Origin: Novosphingobium jiangmenense
Lineage (GTDB): Bacteria; Pseudomonadota; Alphaproteobacteria; Sphingomonadales; Sphingomonadaceae
DNA length: 64,000 nucleotides
Assembly (NCBI RefSeq): GCF_015694345.1
Contig: NZ_JADQDC010000016.1
Span: forward strand, 1 to 64,000
Reading direction: 5' to 3'
Part shown: in pieces, positions 1 to 6,002 of the stretch
How positions within the stretch are numbered: the stretch's first letter is position 1
How the letters are laid out: each line of letters begins with the position of its first letter
Program-made: the position numbers and the translations under genes
Notes under the pieces: model-generated
What the model was told of the DNA's origin: nothing
The model's input: only the letters and a program-made list of their open reading frames with translations
Databases searched by the model: none

Positions 1-29
1 ATCCCGACAAACACCGCATGAGACGCCAT
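1..29 (-). CDS. Start of a probable IS110-family transposase, cut by the window edge
   Basis: An ATG on the minus strand (27-29) is preceded by a strong purine-rich ribosome binding site (AAGGAAGGG, 8 nt away). It opens a frame reading MASHAVFVG before the window ends, and the next codon begins AT. Members of the IS110/IS1111 family commonly start with a short leader followed by F-V-G-I-D-V, where the Asp is the first catalytic residue, so the visible nine residues fit that start well. Only 29 bases are available, so this is pattern recognition, not proof. The gene-free DNA upstream (30-309) is also what IS110 elements have, since they carry a non-coding end. It could instead be any other gene that happens to begin this way. 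Confidence 0.45.
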
Positions 30-309
30 CTTCGTTCCCTTCCTTGCGCGTGCGGGGTACAAACCCCTCGCAACCGTGCGGGTTGATGAAGATCCGTCCG
101 GGCCCAGGCTCCCCAGCGGTCTAGGCAGCCAAGGTGGCTACGGGCTCGCGAACGGCGCGGGTTGGGTCGCTAGCGACCCAACCCGCAATCGCATCATGCA
201 CCATTTCCAAGATACAAGGTGGCATTCGCGCAGCGAATGACGGAGGGGAGATGCGTCATAGCCCCGTGCCATACTGTCCGAAAGTGAGGCGGCGATTGAT
301 GAGAGCGCT
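30..309 (-). other. Gene-free stretch next to the putative transposase; possible IS110 non-coding end
   Basis: No credible open frame was found here. In IS110 elements the non-coding segment upstream of the recombinase encodes a structured guide (bridge) RNA transcribed in the same direction as the recombinase. Bases 60-150 read on the minus strand contain several short GC-rich inverted segments compatible with a folded RNA, but I could not fold it or identify the element boundary. The stretch includes a 30-bp perfect palindrome at 157-186. It ends just past the stop codon of the membrane protein gene at 310. Confidence 0.3.
157..186. repeat. Perfect 30-bp palindrome without a loop
   Basis: The two 15-base halves are exact reverse complements, starting GCGGGTTGGGTCGCT and centred on CTAG. 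In RNA this would form a very stable stem. No T-run follows on either side, so it is not a classical terminator. It could be a REP-like insertion target, an element end, or an operator. Confidence 0.75.
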
Positions 310-900
310 CTAGGGCGCCTTGTCCCGGCCGTACGCCGTTACGACCATTGCTCCCAAGAGCCCACGAGCAACCTGTACCTCCACCATCTCCGGTTGGCGG
401 GAGCTCAGATCGCGATAGGTGTCCGCCGAGATGAAATAGCGTCCCGAAGCAATCGGCGCGGCTTGCCTTTCCGTTCTCAACCAAACCCAGTGATAACGGT
501 CTCTGCTTTTGCTTTTGTGGGTCCACTCCGTCCGGACAAAGGTCATCGGCACGGTTTCTTCAACGCCAAGAGCGAGGCCATTTACACTTGGCAAGACGCC
601 GACGGACCATACCGGCCATCCCATCACGCTGGTAACAACGCAAAGGATCGCCGCAAACTTGTGCGCGCGATTGTCTTCGACACCGCGGACCACAAGGCAC
701 CAAACGAGGAAGCCAGTGATGGCCGTCGCGCAAAAGCCAGCCAGCTTGAGCCCTGAGGGTGGAGCTATGTTGCGCGGCCAGTCATTGCCGATCGACACGG
801 CAATGACCGCGGTGACCAAGATGGGCAAAGCAAATGGCAGCAGCAGCTTCACAAAGAAGCTTGCCGGTACCTTTGCACGTCGCGAACTCTGTCCCGTCAT
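310..900 (-). CDS. Hypothetical inner-membrane protein
   Basis: The 196-residue protein is of unknown family. It has a basic N-terminus (RRAK) followed by about three hydrophobic helices: around residues 17-38 (VKLLLPFALPILVTAVIAV), 50-70 (LAGFCATAITGFLVWCLVV) and 82-103 (FAAILCVVTSVMGWPVWSVG). After these comes a soluble tail of about 85 residues with many aromatic and charged residues. No catalytic motif is recognisable. The gene stands alone between the putative IS end and a gene-free stretch, and its base composition is a little lower in GC than the housekeeping genes, which suits an accessory gene. The ATG at 898-900 is the first plausible start. Confidence 0.6.
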   Translation of the reverse strand: MTGQSSRRAKVPASFFVKLLLPFALPILVTAVIAVSIGNDWPRNIAPPSGLKLAGFCATAITGFLVWCLVVRGVEDNRAHKFAAILCVVTSVMGWPVWSVGVLPSVNGLALGVEETVPMTFVRTEWTHKSKSRDRYHWVWLRTERQAAPIASGRYFISADTYRDLSSRQPEMVEVQVARGLLGAMVVTAYGRDKAP

Positions 901-1010
901 CGCGCCTCTTTAGCACAGACACAGGTTAAACTTTGGCTGCATCGCGGCGGGCTGGGACGTCTTGGCCGCACCATTTGAAGGCGATGCGGCACAGGCCGTC
1001 CAGAAGCACC

Positions 1011-1038
1011 TTGACAAAACGAACCATATAGGTTATAT
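1011..1038 (+). promoter_or_regulatory. Sigma-70-type promoter facing a gene-free stretch
   Basis: A perfect -35 hexamer TTGACA (1011-1016) and a -10-like TTATAT (1033-1038) are separated by 16 bp, which predicts a start near 1045. No protein gene lies downstream on this strand for about 2.8 kb, so it probably drives a non-coding transcript. Confidence 0.55.
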
Positions 1039-1044
1039 GCCCCA

Positions 1045-1315
1045 CCACAGGTCAGGAGAGGGCAAAAGGCCAACCCGCTCCTCTCCCTTCGGACGCTGAC
1101 ACATCGTGAAGGCCTCCGGCGCGATCGGTGCGGCAGGTGCGCTTGGGTTAAACGAGGGGCGTTAAGCCCAAGACCCACCGGGCAAACCCTGTCGTTACCC
1201 AAGGACAGACAGGACACCCCAGGGCTGATAGCACGGCGCCGAACCCTGAGCGACGCTGCGGATGCGGAACCCGCCATGATTGTGCGACTTGTCAGCACAA
1301 ACGACAGGTTCTTTT
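1045..1315 (+). ncRNA. Candidate structured non-coding RNA of about 270 nt, family not recognised
   Basis: The segment between the promoter at 1011-1038 and a terminator-like hairpin at 1288-1315 contains several clean stems: GGAGAGG/CCTCTCC (1055-1061 with 1080-1086), CTTGGGTTAA with TTAA-G-CCCAAG (1142-1151 with 1162-1172, one bulged G), and CCTGTC/GACAGG (1188-1193 with 1208-1213). There is no open frame with an RBS. I looked for and did not find the conserved cores of RNase P RNA, SRP RNA (GGTCAGGTCCGGAAGG), tmRNA (a tag ORF such as ANDN), or known riboswitches. 6S RNA could not be ruled in or out by eye. The existence of a transcript is an inference. Confidence 0.4.
1288..1315 (+). terminator. 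Rho-independent-like terminator of the candidate RNA
   Basis: The stem CTTGTC (1288-1293) pairs with GACAGG (1303-1308, one G-U pair) and is followed directly by TTCTTTT. The stem is short, so efficiency is uncertain. Confidence 0.4.
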
Positions 1316-1739
1316 CACGCAGCCGCTTGCCAGAAGCCAAGGCAGCCCGCGAGCCGCTGCCACAGCTTCGTCCTCTCACATATGTCCGCCCTCAGGCTGA
1401 GCCGACAAGGGGTCCGGAACCGCCCCCCGGCCATTCGCAACCGGTCCCGCGCCCTCCCCGCGCGTGCCACGACGGCACCCGCACCGGTCGCGCGATCTGT
1501 GCTTATCCCTCCGGCGTAACCGTCCGCACTCGCCAGCGGATGTTCCCTCATATCGCGTATCCCGCTCATCCTGAGCTTGTCGAAGGATGCCCACCCCCTA
1601 CCCCTCCCGCCTGCGGGAGGGGGGAACGAGCGCAGCGTCTTGCCCTCCCGCAGGCGGGAGGGCCGCGAGACTTACTGAACGCAGTGAAGTTAGTCGCAGC
1701 GGGGTGGGCAACTCAGCGCACCCCCTAGCCGCCCCGCCG
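1316..1739. repeat. Gene-free stretch with REP-like palindromes downstream of ilvE
   Basis: Three palindromes are visible. CATCCT...AGGATG at 1567-1589 surrounds the sequence GAGCTTGTCGA, a very common sphingomonad intergenic motif. CCTCCCGC/GCGGGAGG lies at 1603-1620. The 20-bp CCCTCCCGCAGGCGGGAGGG lies at 1643-1662. The last two are variants of the same unit, and together with the ilvE stop at 1740 they could end transcription. No protein gene was seen in 1316-1739. Confidence 0.6.
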
Positions 1740-2840
1740 TCAGGCGATGCGCGTCACCCAGCCATGGGTGTCGGCGATCTCGCCGCGCTGGATGCCGACG
1801 AGCTTCTGGCGCAGCTTCTGCGTCAGCTGGCCCGGCCCGCCCGAACCGATCGTGAATTCGCCCTCATGGCTGGCGACCTTGCCGACCGGGGTGACCACCG
1901 CCGCCGTGCCACACGCAAAGGTCTCGACGAGCTTGCCCGACGCCGCATCGGCCTTCCACTGGTCGAGGCTGTAGCGCCCTTCGCGCACGGTCAGGCCTTC
2001 TTCCGCCGCCAGCGTCAGCAGGCTCGAACGGGTGATGCCGGGCAGGATCGTGCCGGTCAGTTCGGGGGTCAGGATCGAGCCGTCGTCGAACACGAAGAAC
2101 AGGTTCATGCCGCCCAGTTCCTCGATCCACTTGCGCTCTGCGGCGTCGAGGAACAGCACCTGGTCATGCCCCCGCGAGAAGGCTTCGGCTGTGGGCACGA
2201 GGCTCGCCGCATAGTTGCCGCCGCACTTGGCCGCACCGGTGCCGCCCGGCGCCGCGCGGGTGTAGTCCGAAACCCAGATCGACACCGCTGGCGCGCCGGA
2301 CTTGAAGTAGTTGCCGGCCGGGCTGGCGATGACCATGAACTTGTACTGCTTGGCCGGACGCACGCCGAGGAACGCCTCGGATGCGAACATGAACGGGCGC
2401 AGGTACATCGACCCGCCCTCGACGGTGGGGAACCAGTCCTTGTCGGCCAGGACCTGCTGGCGCACCGCCTCGACGAACAGGTCTTCGGGCAGCTCGGGCA
2501 TGGCGAGGCGGCGGGCCGAGGCGTTGAAGCGCGCGGCGTTGGCCTCGGGCCGGAACAGCGCGATGCCGCCGTCCGCCAGACGATAGGCCTTCAGCCCTTC
2601 GAAGATTTCCTGCGCATAGTGCAGCACCGCGGCAGCCGGATCGAGCGCGATCGGACCGTAGGGAATGACGCGCGCATCGTGCCATCCGGCACCCTCGGTG
2701 TAGTCGATCTCGACCATGTGGTCGGTGAAGGCGGTGCCGAAGCCGGGGTTCGCCAGCACCTGCGCCCGCACGTCCGCCGCAACCGGAGCCGGATGCGGGT
2801 GCTTGGTGAAGCTGAGGCGGGTTTCGGCGGTGGTCGCCAT
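1740..2840 (-). CDS. ilvE: Branched-chain amino acid aminotransferase
   Basis: A PLP-dependent class IV (fold type IV) aminotransferase of 366 residues that interconverts Leu/Ile/Val and their 2-oxo acids with glutamate/2-oxoglutarate in the cytoplasm. The length and motifs (EGLKAYR near 81-87, YLRPF near 146-150) match the longer, eukaryote-like BCAT subgroup. The catalytic lysine is K205 in GAAKCGGNYA. The C-terminal GTAAVVTPVG loop typical of the family is present. The start ATG at 2838-2840 opens a standard N-terminus. It is transcribed alone; upstream lies a hairpin (2923-2957) separating it from two tiny ORFs, and downstream a cluster of palindromes. Confidence 0.95.
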   Translation of the reverse strand: MATTAETRLSFTKHPHPAPVAADVRAQVLANPGFGTAFTDHMVEIDYTEGAGWHDARVIPYGPIALDPAAAVLHYAQEIFEGLKAYRLADGGIALFRPEANAARFNASARRLAMPELPEDLFVEAVRQQVLADKDWFPTVEGGSMYLRPFMFASEAFLGVRPAKQYKFMVIASPAGNYFKSGAPAVSIWVSDYTRAAPGGTGAAKCGGNYAASLVPTAEAFSRGHDQVLFLDAAERKWIEELGGMNLFFVFDDGSILTPELTGTILPGITRSSLLTLAAEEGLTVREGRYSLDQWKADAASGKLVETFACGTAAVVTPVGKVASHEGEFTIGSGGPGQLTQKLRQKLVGIQRGEIADTHGWVTRIA

Positions 2841-2922
2841 CTGGGCAGTCCTTGCGCTAGAATCGAGGAAGCAGCGCCGTGAACTATTATTGCGCGAAAG
2901 GCAAGGGGAATGTAATAAATGT

Positions 2923-2957
2923 GAAGGGCCGCGTCGGTCAATCCGAAGCGGCCCTTC
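2923..2957 (-). terminator. Hairpin between the tiny ORFs and ilvE
   Basis: A perfect 10-bp stem (GAAGGGCCGC / GCGGCCCTTC) with a 15-nt loop is followed on the minus strand by ACATTTATT. It sits downstream of the small ORFs at 2995-3170 and upstream of ilvE, so it most likely ends that short transcript. It could also act as a leader element of ilvE. Confidence 0.5.
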
Positions 2958-2994
2958 GCATGGTCAGCGGCCGGAAGTGCCGCCCACGAAGCCT

Positions 2995-3063
2995 TTATCG
3001 CTTAAATCGAAACTCAGCGATAATGCCTCGCGCGGGACTGTACCGACCTCTCTGCTGAACCAT
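2995..3063 (-). CDS. Tiny basic peptide ORF (22 aa), alternative frame
   Basis: A 22-codon frame beginning MVQQRGRYSP and ending FRFKR starts at an ATG inside the 18-aa frame at 3014-3070. Both frames are rich in Arg and either could be read from the same strong Shine-Dalgarno. The spacing here is 14 nt, worse than for the ATG at 3070. I do not recognise the peptide. Confidence 0.25.
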   Translation of the reverse strand: MVQQRGRYSPARGIIAEFRFKR

Positions 3064-3070
3064 GAGACAT
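3014..3070 (-). CDS. Tiny basic peptide ORF (18 aa) behind a maximal Shine-Dalgarno
   Basis: The ATG at 3068-3070 lies 7 nt after GGAGG in a 14-base sequence (3072-3085) that is exactly complementary to the 3' tail of 16S rRNA. The peptide starts MSHGSAERSV and ends RARHYR. Such an extended SD is far stronger than any other in the window and argues for real, heavy translation of something here. Function is unknown. It may be a leader peptide or a small protein. Confidence 0.4.
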   Translation of the reverse strand: MSHGSAERSVQSRARHYR

Positions 3071-3071
3071 C

Positions 3072-3085
3072 GGATCACCTCCTTT
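3072..3085 (-). promoter_or_regulatory. Extended Shine-Dalgarno matching 14 nt of the anti-SD tail
   Basis: On the minus strand this reads AAAGGAGGTGATCC, the full complement of the 16S 3' end. It also contains the TGA stop of the preceding 31-codon frame (3075-3077), so the two tiny ORFs would be translationally coupled. Confidence 0.7.
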
Positions 3086-3170
3086 CGCGCTGTTGAGCCA
3101 AAGTCGCAGGTTTTTGGGCCTGCTGGACCGGAAGTGCGTTGTCTCCGGCCTTGACTCGAATGTGATTCAT
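3075..3170 (-). CDS. Tiny ORF (31 aa) ending inside the strong Shine-Dalgarno
   Basis: The frame starts at the ATG 3168-3170 (MNHIRVKAGDNALPVQQAQ...) and ends ...QQRERR, with its stop lying inside the downstream SD. Its own RBS is weak (CCCCGG). It could be a genuine small protein or a leader whose translation opens the downstream SD. No family is recognised. Confidence 0.35.
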   Translation of the reverse strand: MNHIRVKAGDNALPVQQAQKPATLAQQRERR

Positions 3171-3277
3171 CCGGGGCAAAACAACAAGACTTGTGCGAAA
3201 AAAAATTGTCGTCAGAATTCGGGTTTCGCGCCTGCGATCCGGTCTCGGCTGAAACCGCCTTGCGCCATTGCCCCGCG

Positions 3278-3820
3278 CTACTTCCGGCAATCCTCGATAA
3301 CGCGGCCAACCTCGGCCCAGGCCGGCAGGTAGAGCGTCGGCAAGCCGTTCACTTCGACCACGAACCGCCCCCGGCTGAACGCCATGGAATCGAGCAGCGG
3401 ATCGCGCGCCGCCAGCGTGGCGACCAGTTGCGGCTGCCCCTGCGGCGCGGGATCGGCAGAGAGCGGCCGGGTGTCGCTGGTGGTCACCACCGTCATCGGC
3501 AAGGACACCGCGGAACTGCCGGTGCGGATCAGGCTCATCGTGCCCGCCGCCCGGTTGCAGGCAAGCGCAAACAGCGTCGCCTGCCCCGGACCGAACCGCG
3601 CGACACCCGGCTCGTAACGCCAGTCGCCCACCGTCTGGGGTGCATCGCGCCAGTCCTTGTACGTCTGCGCGGGCGGCGGTGGCGGCGGTGCCTGCGTCGG
3701 CTTCGGGGCAGGCGGCGGCGCGGCCTGCGGCACCATCGTCGGCGCGGCGCAGGCCGAAAGGGTGAGAGCCAGCGCACCGGAGAAAACGAGGCGGGGGCGG
3801 TGTGCGTGGTTGATCTTCAT
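3278..3820 (-). CDS. Hypothetical lipoprotein with proline-rich linker
   Basis: A 180-residue predicted lipoprotein. The ATG at 3818-3820 gives a short positively charged n-region (MKINHAHRPR), a hydrophobic stretch and the lipobox LSAC, with the modified Cys at about residue 22. After this comes a Pro/Ala/Lys-rich linker (about 27-50) and then a compact domain beginning YKDWRDAPQTVGDWRYE with two further cysteines (ACNRAAG and the C-terminal DCRK), which may form a disulfide in the periplasm. The gene is divergent from tlyA with only 25 bp between start codons. Longer in-frame extensions upstream would run through the tlyA start region and are unlikely. The family is common in sphingomonads by my impression; its function is not known. 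Confidence 0.7.
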   Translation of the reverse strand: MKINHAHRPRLVFSGALALTLSACAAPTMVPQAAPPPAPKPTQAPPPPPPAQTYKDWRDAPQTVGDWRYEPGVARFGPGQATLFALACNRAAGTMSLIRTGSSAVSLPMTVVTTSDTRPLSADPAPQGQPQLVATLAARDPLLDSMAFSRGRFVVEVNGLPTLYLPAWAEVGRVIEDCRK

Positions 3821-3845
3821 GCAACAGTTATGGAAGGAACGCGCC

Positions 3846-4613
3846 GTGACCTCAACCCGCCCCCCGAAACAGCCCAACGCAGCCAAGCAGCGTGTCGACC
3901 AGTTGCTGGTCGATCGCGGTCTCGTCGAAAGCCGGGCCCGCGCCCAGGCGTTGATCCTCGCCGGCCTGGTGTTCTCGGGCGAGACCAAGATCGCCAAGGC
4001 AGGCCAGGCGCTCGCCGCCGATGCCCCGCTCGACGTGCGCGGCCGCGATCATCCGTGGGTTTCGCGCGGCGGAATCAAGCTCGCCCACGCCATCGAGCAC
4101 TTCGGGCTCGATCCTGCGGGCGTGACGGCAATGGACATCGGCAGTTCGACCGGCGGCTTTACCGACGTGCTGTTGCAGGGTGGCGCCGAACACGTCTTTG
4201 CGGTGGATTCGGGCACCAACCAGCTCGCCTGGAAGCTGCGGCAGGACCCGCGCGTCACCGTGCTCGAACAGACCAGCGCGCGCATCCTCACCCCCGCCCA
4301 TATCGACCGGCCCGCGAACTGGGTGGTCTGCGATGCCAGCTTCATTGCCTTGCGCAAGGTGCTGGAAGTGCCGCTCGCGCTGGCAACACGGCCAACGCGG
4401 CTGGTCGCGCTGATCAAGCCGCAGTTCGAAGTGGGCAAGGCCGAAGTCGGCAAGGGCGGCGTGGTGCGCGATCCCGCCTTGCACGAAAGGGTCTGCGGCG
4501 AAGTGCGCGAATGGCTCGAAAGCGATGGCTGGGACGTGCAGGGCATCGTCAAGAGCCCGATTACCGGGCCGGAAGGCAACGTCGAATTTCTCGTTTCCGC
4601 GCGGCGCAGCTAG
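3846..4613 (+). CDS. tlyA: TlyA-family rRNA methyltransferase / hemolysin A homologue
   Basis: A 255-residue protein with an N-terminal S4 RNA-binding domain (about 15-75: QRVDQLLVDRGLVESRARAQ, with VFSGE) and a C-terminal FtsJ/RrmJ-like SAM-dependent methyltransferase domain (about 80-250). The latter has the SAM motif DIGSSTGGFTDVLLQ and the IKPQFEVGK catalytic segment. TlyA proteins 2'-O-methylate cytidines in 16S and/or 23S rRNA. I chose GTG at 3846 because GGAAGGA lies 7 nt upstream and the S4 domain follows after a normal short leader. An ATG at 3819 is possible but overlaps the divergent lipoprotein start. Confidence 0.9.
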   Translation: MTSTRPPKQPNAAKQRVDQLLVDRGLVESRARAQALILAGLVFSGETKIAKAGQALAADAPLDVRGRDHPWVSRGGIKLAHAIEHFGLDPAGVTAMDIGSSTGGFTDVLLQGGAEHVFAVDSGTNQLAWKLRQDPRVTVLEQTSARILTPAHIDRPANWVVCDASFIALRKVLEVPLALATRPTRLVALIKPQFEVGKAEVGKGGVVRDPALHERVCGEVREWLESDGWDVQGIVKSPITGPEGNVEFLVSARRS

Positions 4614-4749
4614 GGTCGGGACCTGAGTTTTCCCCGGTTTGTGTCTCCAAGCGGGATACAACGCGGTTCGACTTCCGATTGCAGAGCGCGCGCACCCTCG
4701 CCAATATCCCCGGCGAATCGCGCGTTTGGCGCAGTCGCTTGCAGGTGCC

Positions 4750-5304
4750 ATGAATTACCTTGCCTCTTCGGGACAGCTTCGGGCCAGCCTGCTGCGCTGG
4801 TCGCTGTTCACCATTCCCCTCGTCGTCGCGCTTGGCTTCCTGTCGGGACAGGCGGCGGGCAGCGGCCCCGGCAATCCGTGGTTCGATGCACTGGTCAAGC
4901 CGTCGATCTATCCGCCCCCGGCCGCCTTCGGCATCGTGTGGTCGGTGCTCTACGTGCTGATGGGGCTGGCGCTGGCCATGGTGCTTTCCGCACGCGGAGC
5001 GGCGGGGCGCGGGCTGGCGGTGGCGATGTTCGTCGTCCAGCTGCTGATCAACCTCGCCTGGTCGCCCACCTTCTTCGCCCTTCATCAGATCACGGCGGCG
5101 TTCTGGATCACCGTGGCCATGGCGGTGGCGATCGTGCTGACGGTGGTGCTGTTCTGGCGCATCCGCCCTTTCGCCGGAATGCTGCTCCTGCCCTACCTGG
5201 CCTGGGTCTGCTTCGCTTCGGTGCTGACGTTCGAGTTCGGCCGGCTCAACCCCGAGGCTGACGGCGCATTCGGCACGGCAAAGACGGAGCGGGTGGAAAT
5301 CTGA
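4750..5304 (+). CDS. tspO: TspO/MBR family tryptophan-rich sensory protein
   Basis: A 184-residue integral membrane protein with five predicted helices and the family's signature pieces: WFDALVKPSIYPPP near 44-57 (the W-x-x-LxKPxxxPP motif), FGIVWSVLYVLMGLA, then LLINLAWSPTFFALHQ (the NxxWS motif) and LPYLAWVCFASVLTFEFGRLNP at the C-terminus. TspO binds porphyrins and cholesterol-like ligands and influences tetrapyrrole/photosynthesis gene expression in alphaproteobacteria. The ATG at 4750 gives the expected N-terminus, slightly longer than average. It stands between tlyA and the UbiK-like gene, same strand, with no sign of tight coupling. Confidence 0.93.
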   Translation: MNYLASSGQLRASLLRWSLFTIPLVVALGFLSGQAAGSGPGNPWFDALVKPSIYPPPAAFGIVWSVLYVLMGLALAMVLSARGAAGRGLAVAMFVVQLLINLAWSPTFFALHQITAAFWITVAMAVAIVLTVVLFWRIRPFAGMLLLPYLAWVCFASVLTFEFGRLNPEADGAFGTAKTERVEI

Positions 5305-5389
5305 CCTTCCCGGCCCTTGCGGATGCTCGCGCGGCAGACCACATAGCGGGAACATCAGCGCCATTCTTGCGCCAGTCAGGACCCGAGCC

Positions 5390-5641
5390 ATGCAGAGTGA
5401 AAACCCGATGATCGCCGATTTCGTCAAGCTGCTGAACAGCGCGGCGGGGACGATTGCCGGCATGGGCCGCGAAGCGGGCGAGAACGCGCGCGAGAAGGCC
5501 AAGGAGATCTTCGGGGGCCTCGATTTCGTCAGCCGCGAAGAGTTCGACGCTGTCAAGGAACTGGCCGCCTCCGCGCGCGAGGAAGTCGAAGCCCTGAAGG
5601 CCCGCATCGCCGCGCTCGAAGCTGCCTCGAAGGGCGAGTAA
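5390..5641 (+). CDS. UbiK/YqiC-like accessory factor (BMFP domain)
   Basis: An 83-residue protein made of an amphipathic N-terminal helix (MIADFVKLLNSAAGTIAGMG) and a long C-terminal coiled coil (SREEFDAVKELAASAREEVEALKARIAALEAA). That is the layout of the BMFP/YqiC family, trimeric coiled-coil proteins with membrane-fusing activity. In enterobacteria the member UbiK helps assemble the ubiquinone biosynthesis complex. The F-x-S-R-E-E-F-D element and the LxxRIxxLE ending are typical. Function in this organism is inferred from the family only. Confidence 0.85.
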   Translation: MQSENPMIADFVKLLNSAAGTIAGMGREAGENAREKAKEIFGGLDFVSREEFDAVKELAASAREEVEALKARIAALEAASKGE

Positions 5642-5716
5642 GGAACTCCAACCCGGCTTTGCGGATTTAACCTGCATCAAGTTGGCGCCTTCGGGCGCGC
5701 TGCAGGAAAGACATCC

Positions 5717-5998
5717 GTGTTTACCCAACTCAATCCGACCATCCCCTTGCACGTGCTCGGCAAGGGCGATGGCTATGCGATCGGCATGATCGACTACGGC
5801 CAGGAGCACAACCTGATCTGGGTCACCGCGCTCGACGAATCCGGCGAGATCTGGTGTGCGCCCAACAGCAAGGTCCGGCTCGGCAAGAACTGGACGATGG
5901 GCCGCGCCGAGAACCGCCTGATTACCGAGGACAAGCAGCAATCTTTCGCCGAAGCCGCACCGGCGGTCGAAGGATGCGAAGGTCGGCGCGCAGCCTGA
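5717..5998 (+). CDS. Small conserved-looking hypothetical protein
   Basis: A 93-residue soluble protein starting at GTG 5717, chosen because AGGAAAG ends 6 nt before it. The first 70 residues (FTQLNPTIPLHVLGKGDGY...WCAPNSKVRLGKNWTMGR) look like a compact beta-rich fold, followed by a short variable tail. I do not recognise a named domain. It follows the UbiK-like gene by 75 bp; a GCGCC-TTCG-GGCGC hairpin (about 5685-5698) between them may attenuate read-through. Confidence 0.65.
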   Translation: MFTQLNPTIPLHVLGKGDGYAIGMIDYGQEHNLIWVTALDESGEIWCAPNSKVRLGKNWTMGRAENRLITEDKQQSFAEAAPAVEGCEGRRAA

Positions 5999-6002
5999 CG
6001 GC

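Noticed and set aside
1045..1315. tmRNA, SRP RNA or RNase P RNA as identity of the candidate RNA
   Set aside because: The characteristic conserved cores (tag-peptide ORF, GGTCAGGTCCGGAAGG loop, RNase P P4 strands) were looked for on both strands and not found.
1276..1728. Long plus-strand open frame of 150 codons in the gap before ilvE
   Set aside because: No RBS, proline- and arginine-rich composition typical of random high-GC frames, and it runs through the palindromic repeats and the candidate terminator.
1587..2882. 431-codon plus-strand open frame opposite ilvE
   Set aside because: It is an antisense shadow of the clearly recognisable ilvE; its composition (Arg/Gly/His-rich, no motifs) is what antisense frames look like in high-GC DNA.
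3198..3205. Run of eight A (T8 on the minus strand) as a strong terminator of the lipoprotein gene
   Set aside because: The nearest stem (3240-3257) is about 35 nt away from the T-run, too far for a standard intrinsic terminator.
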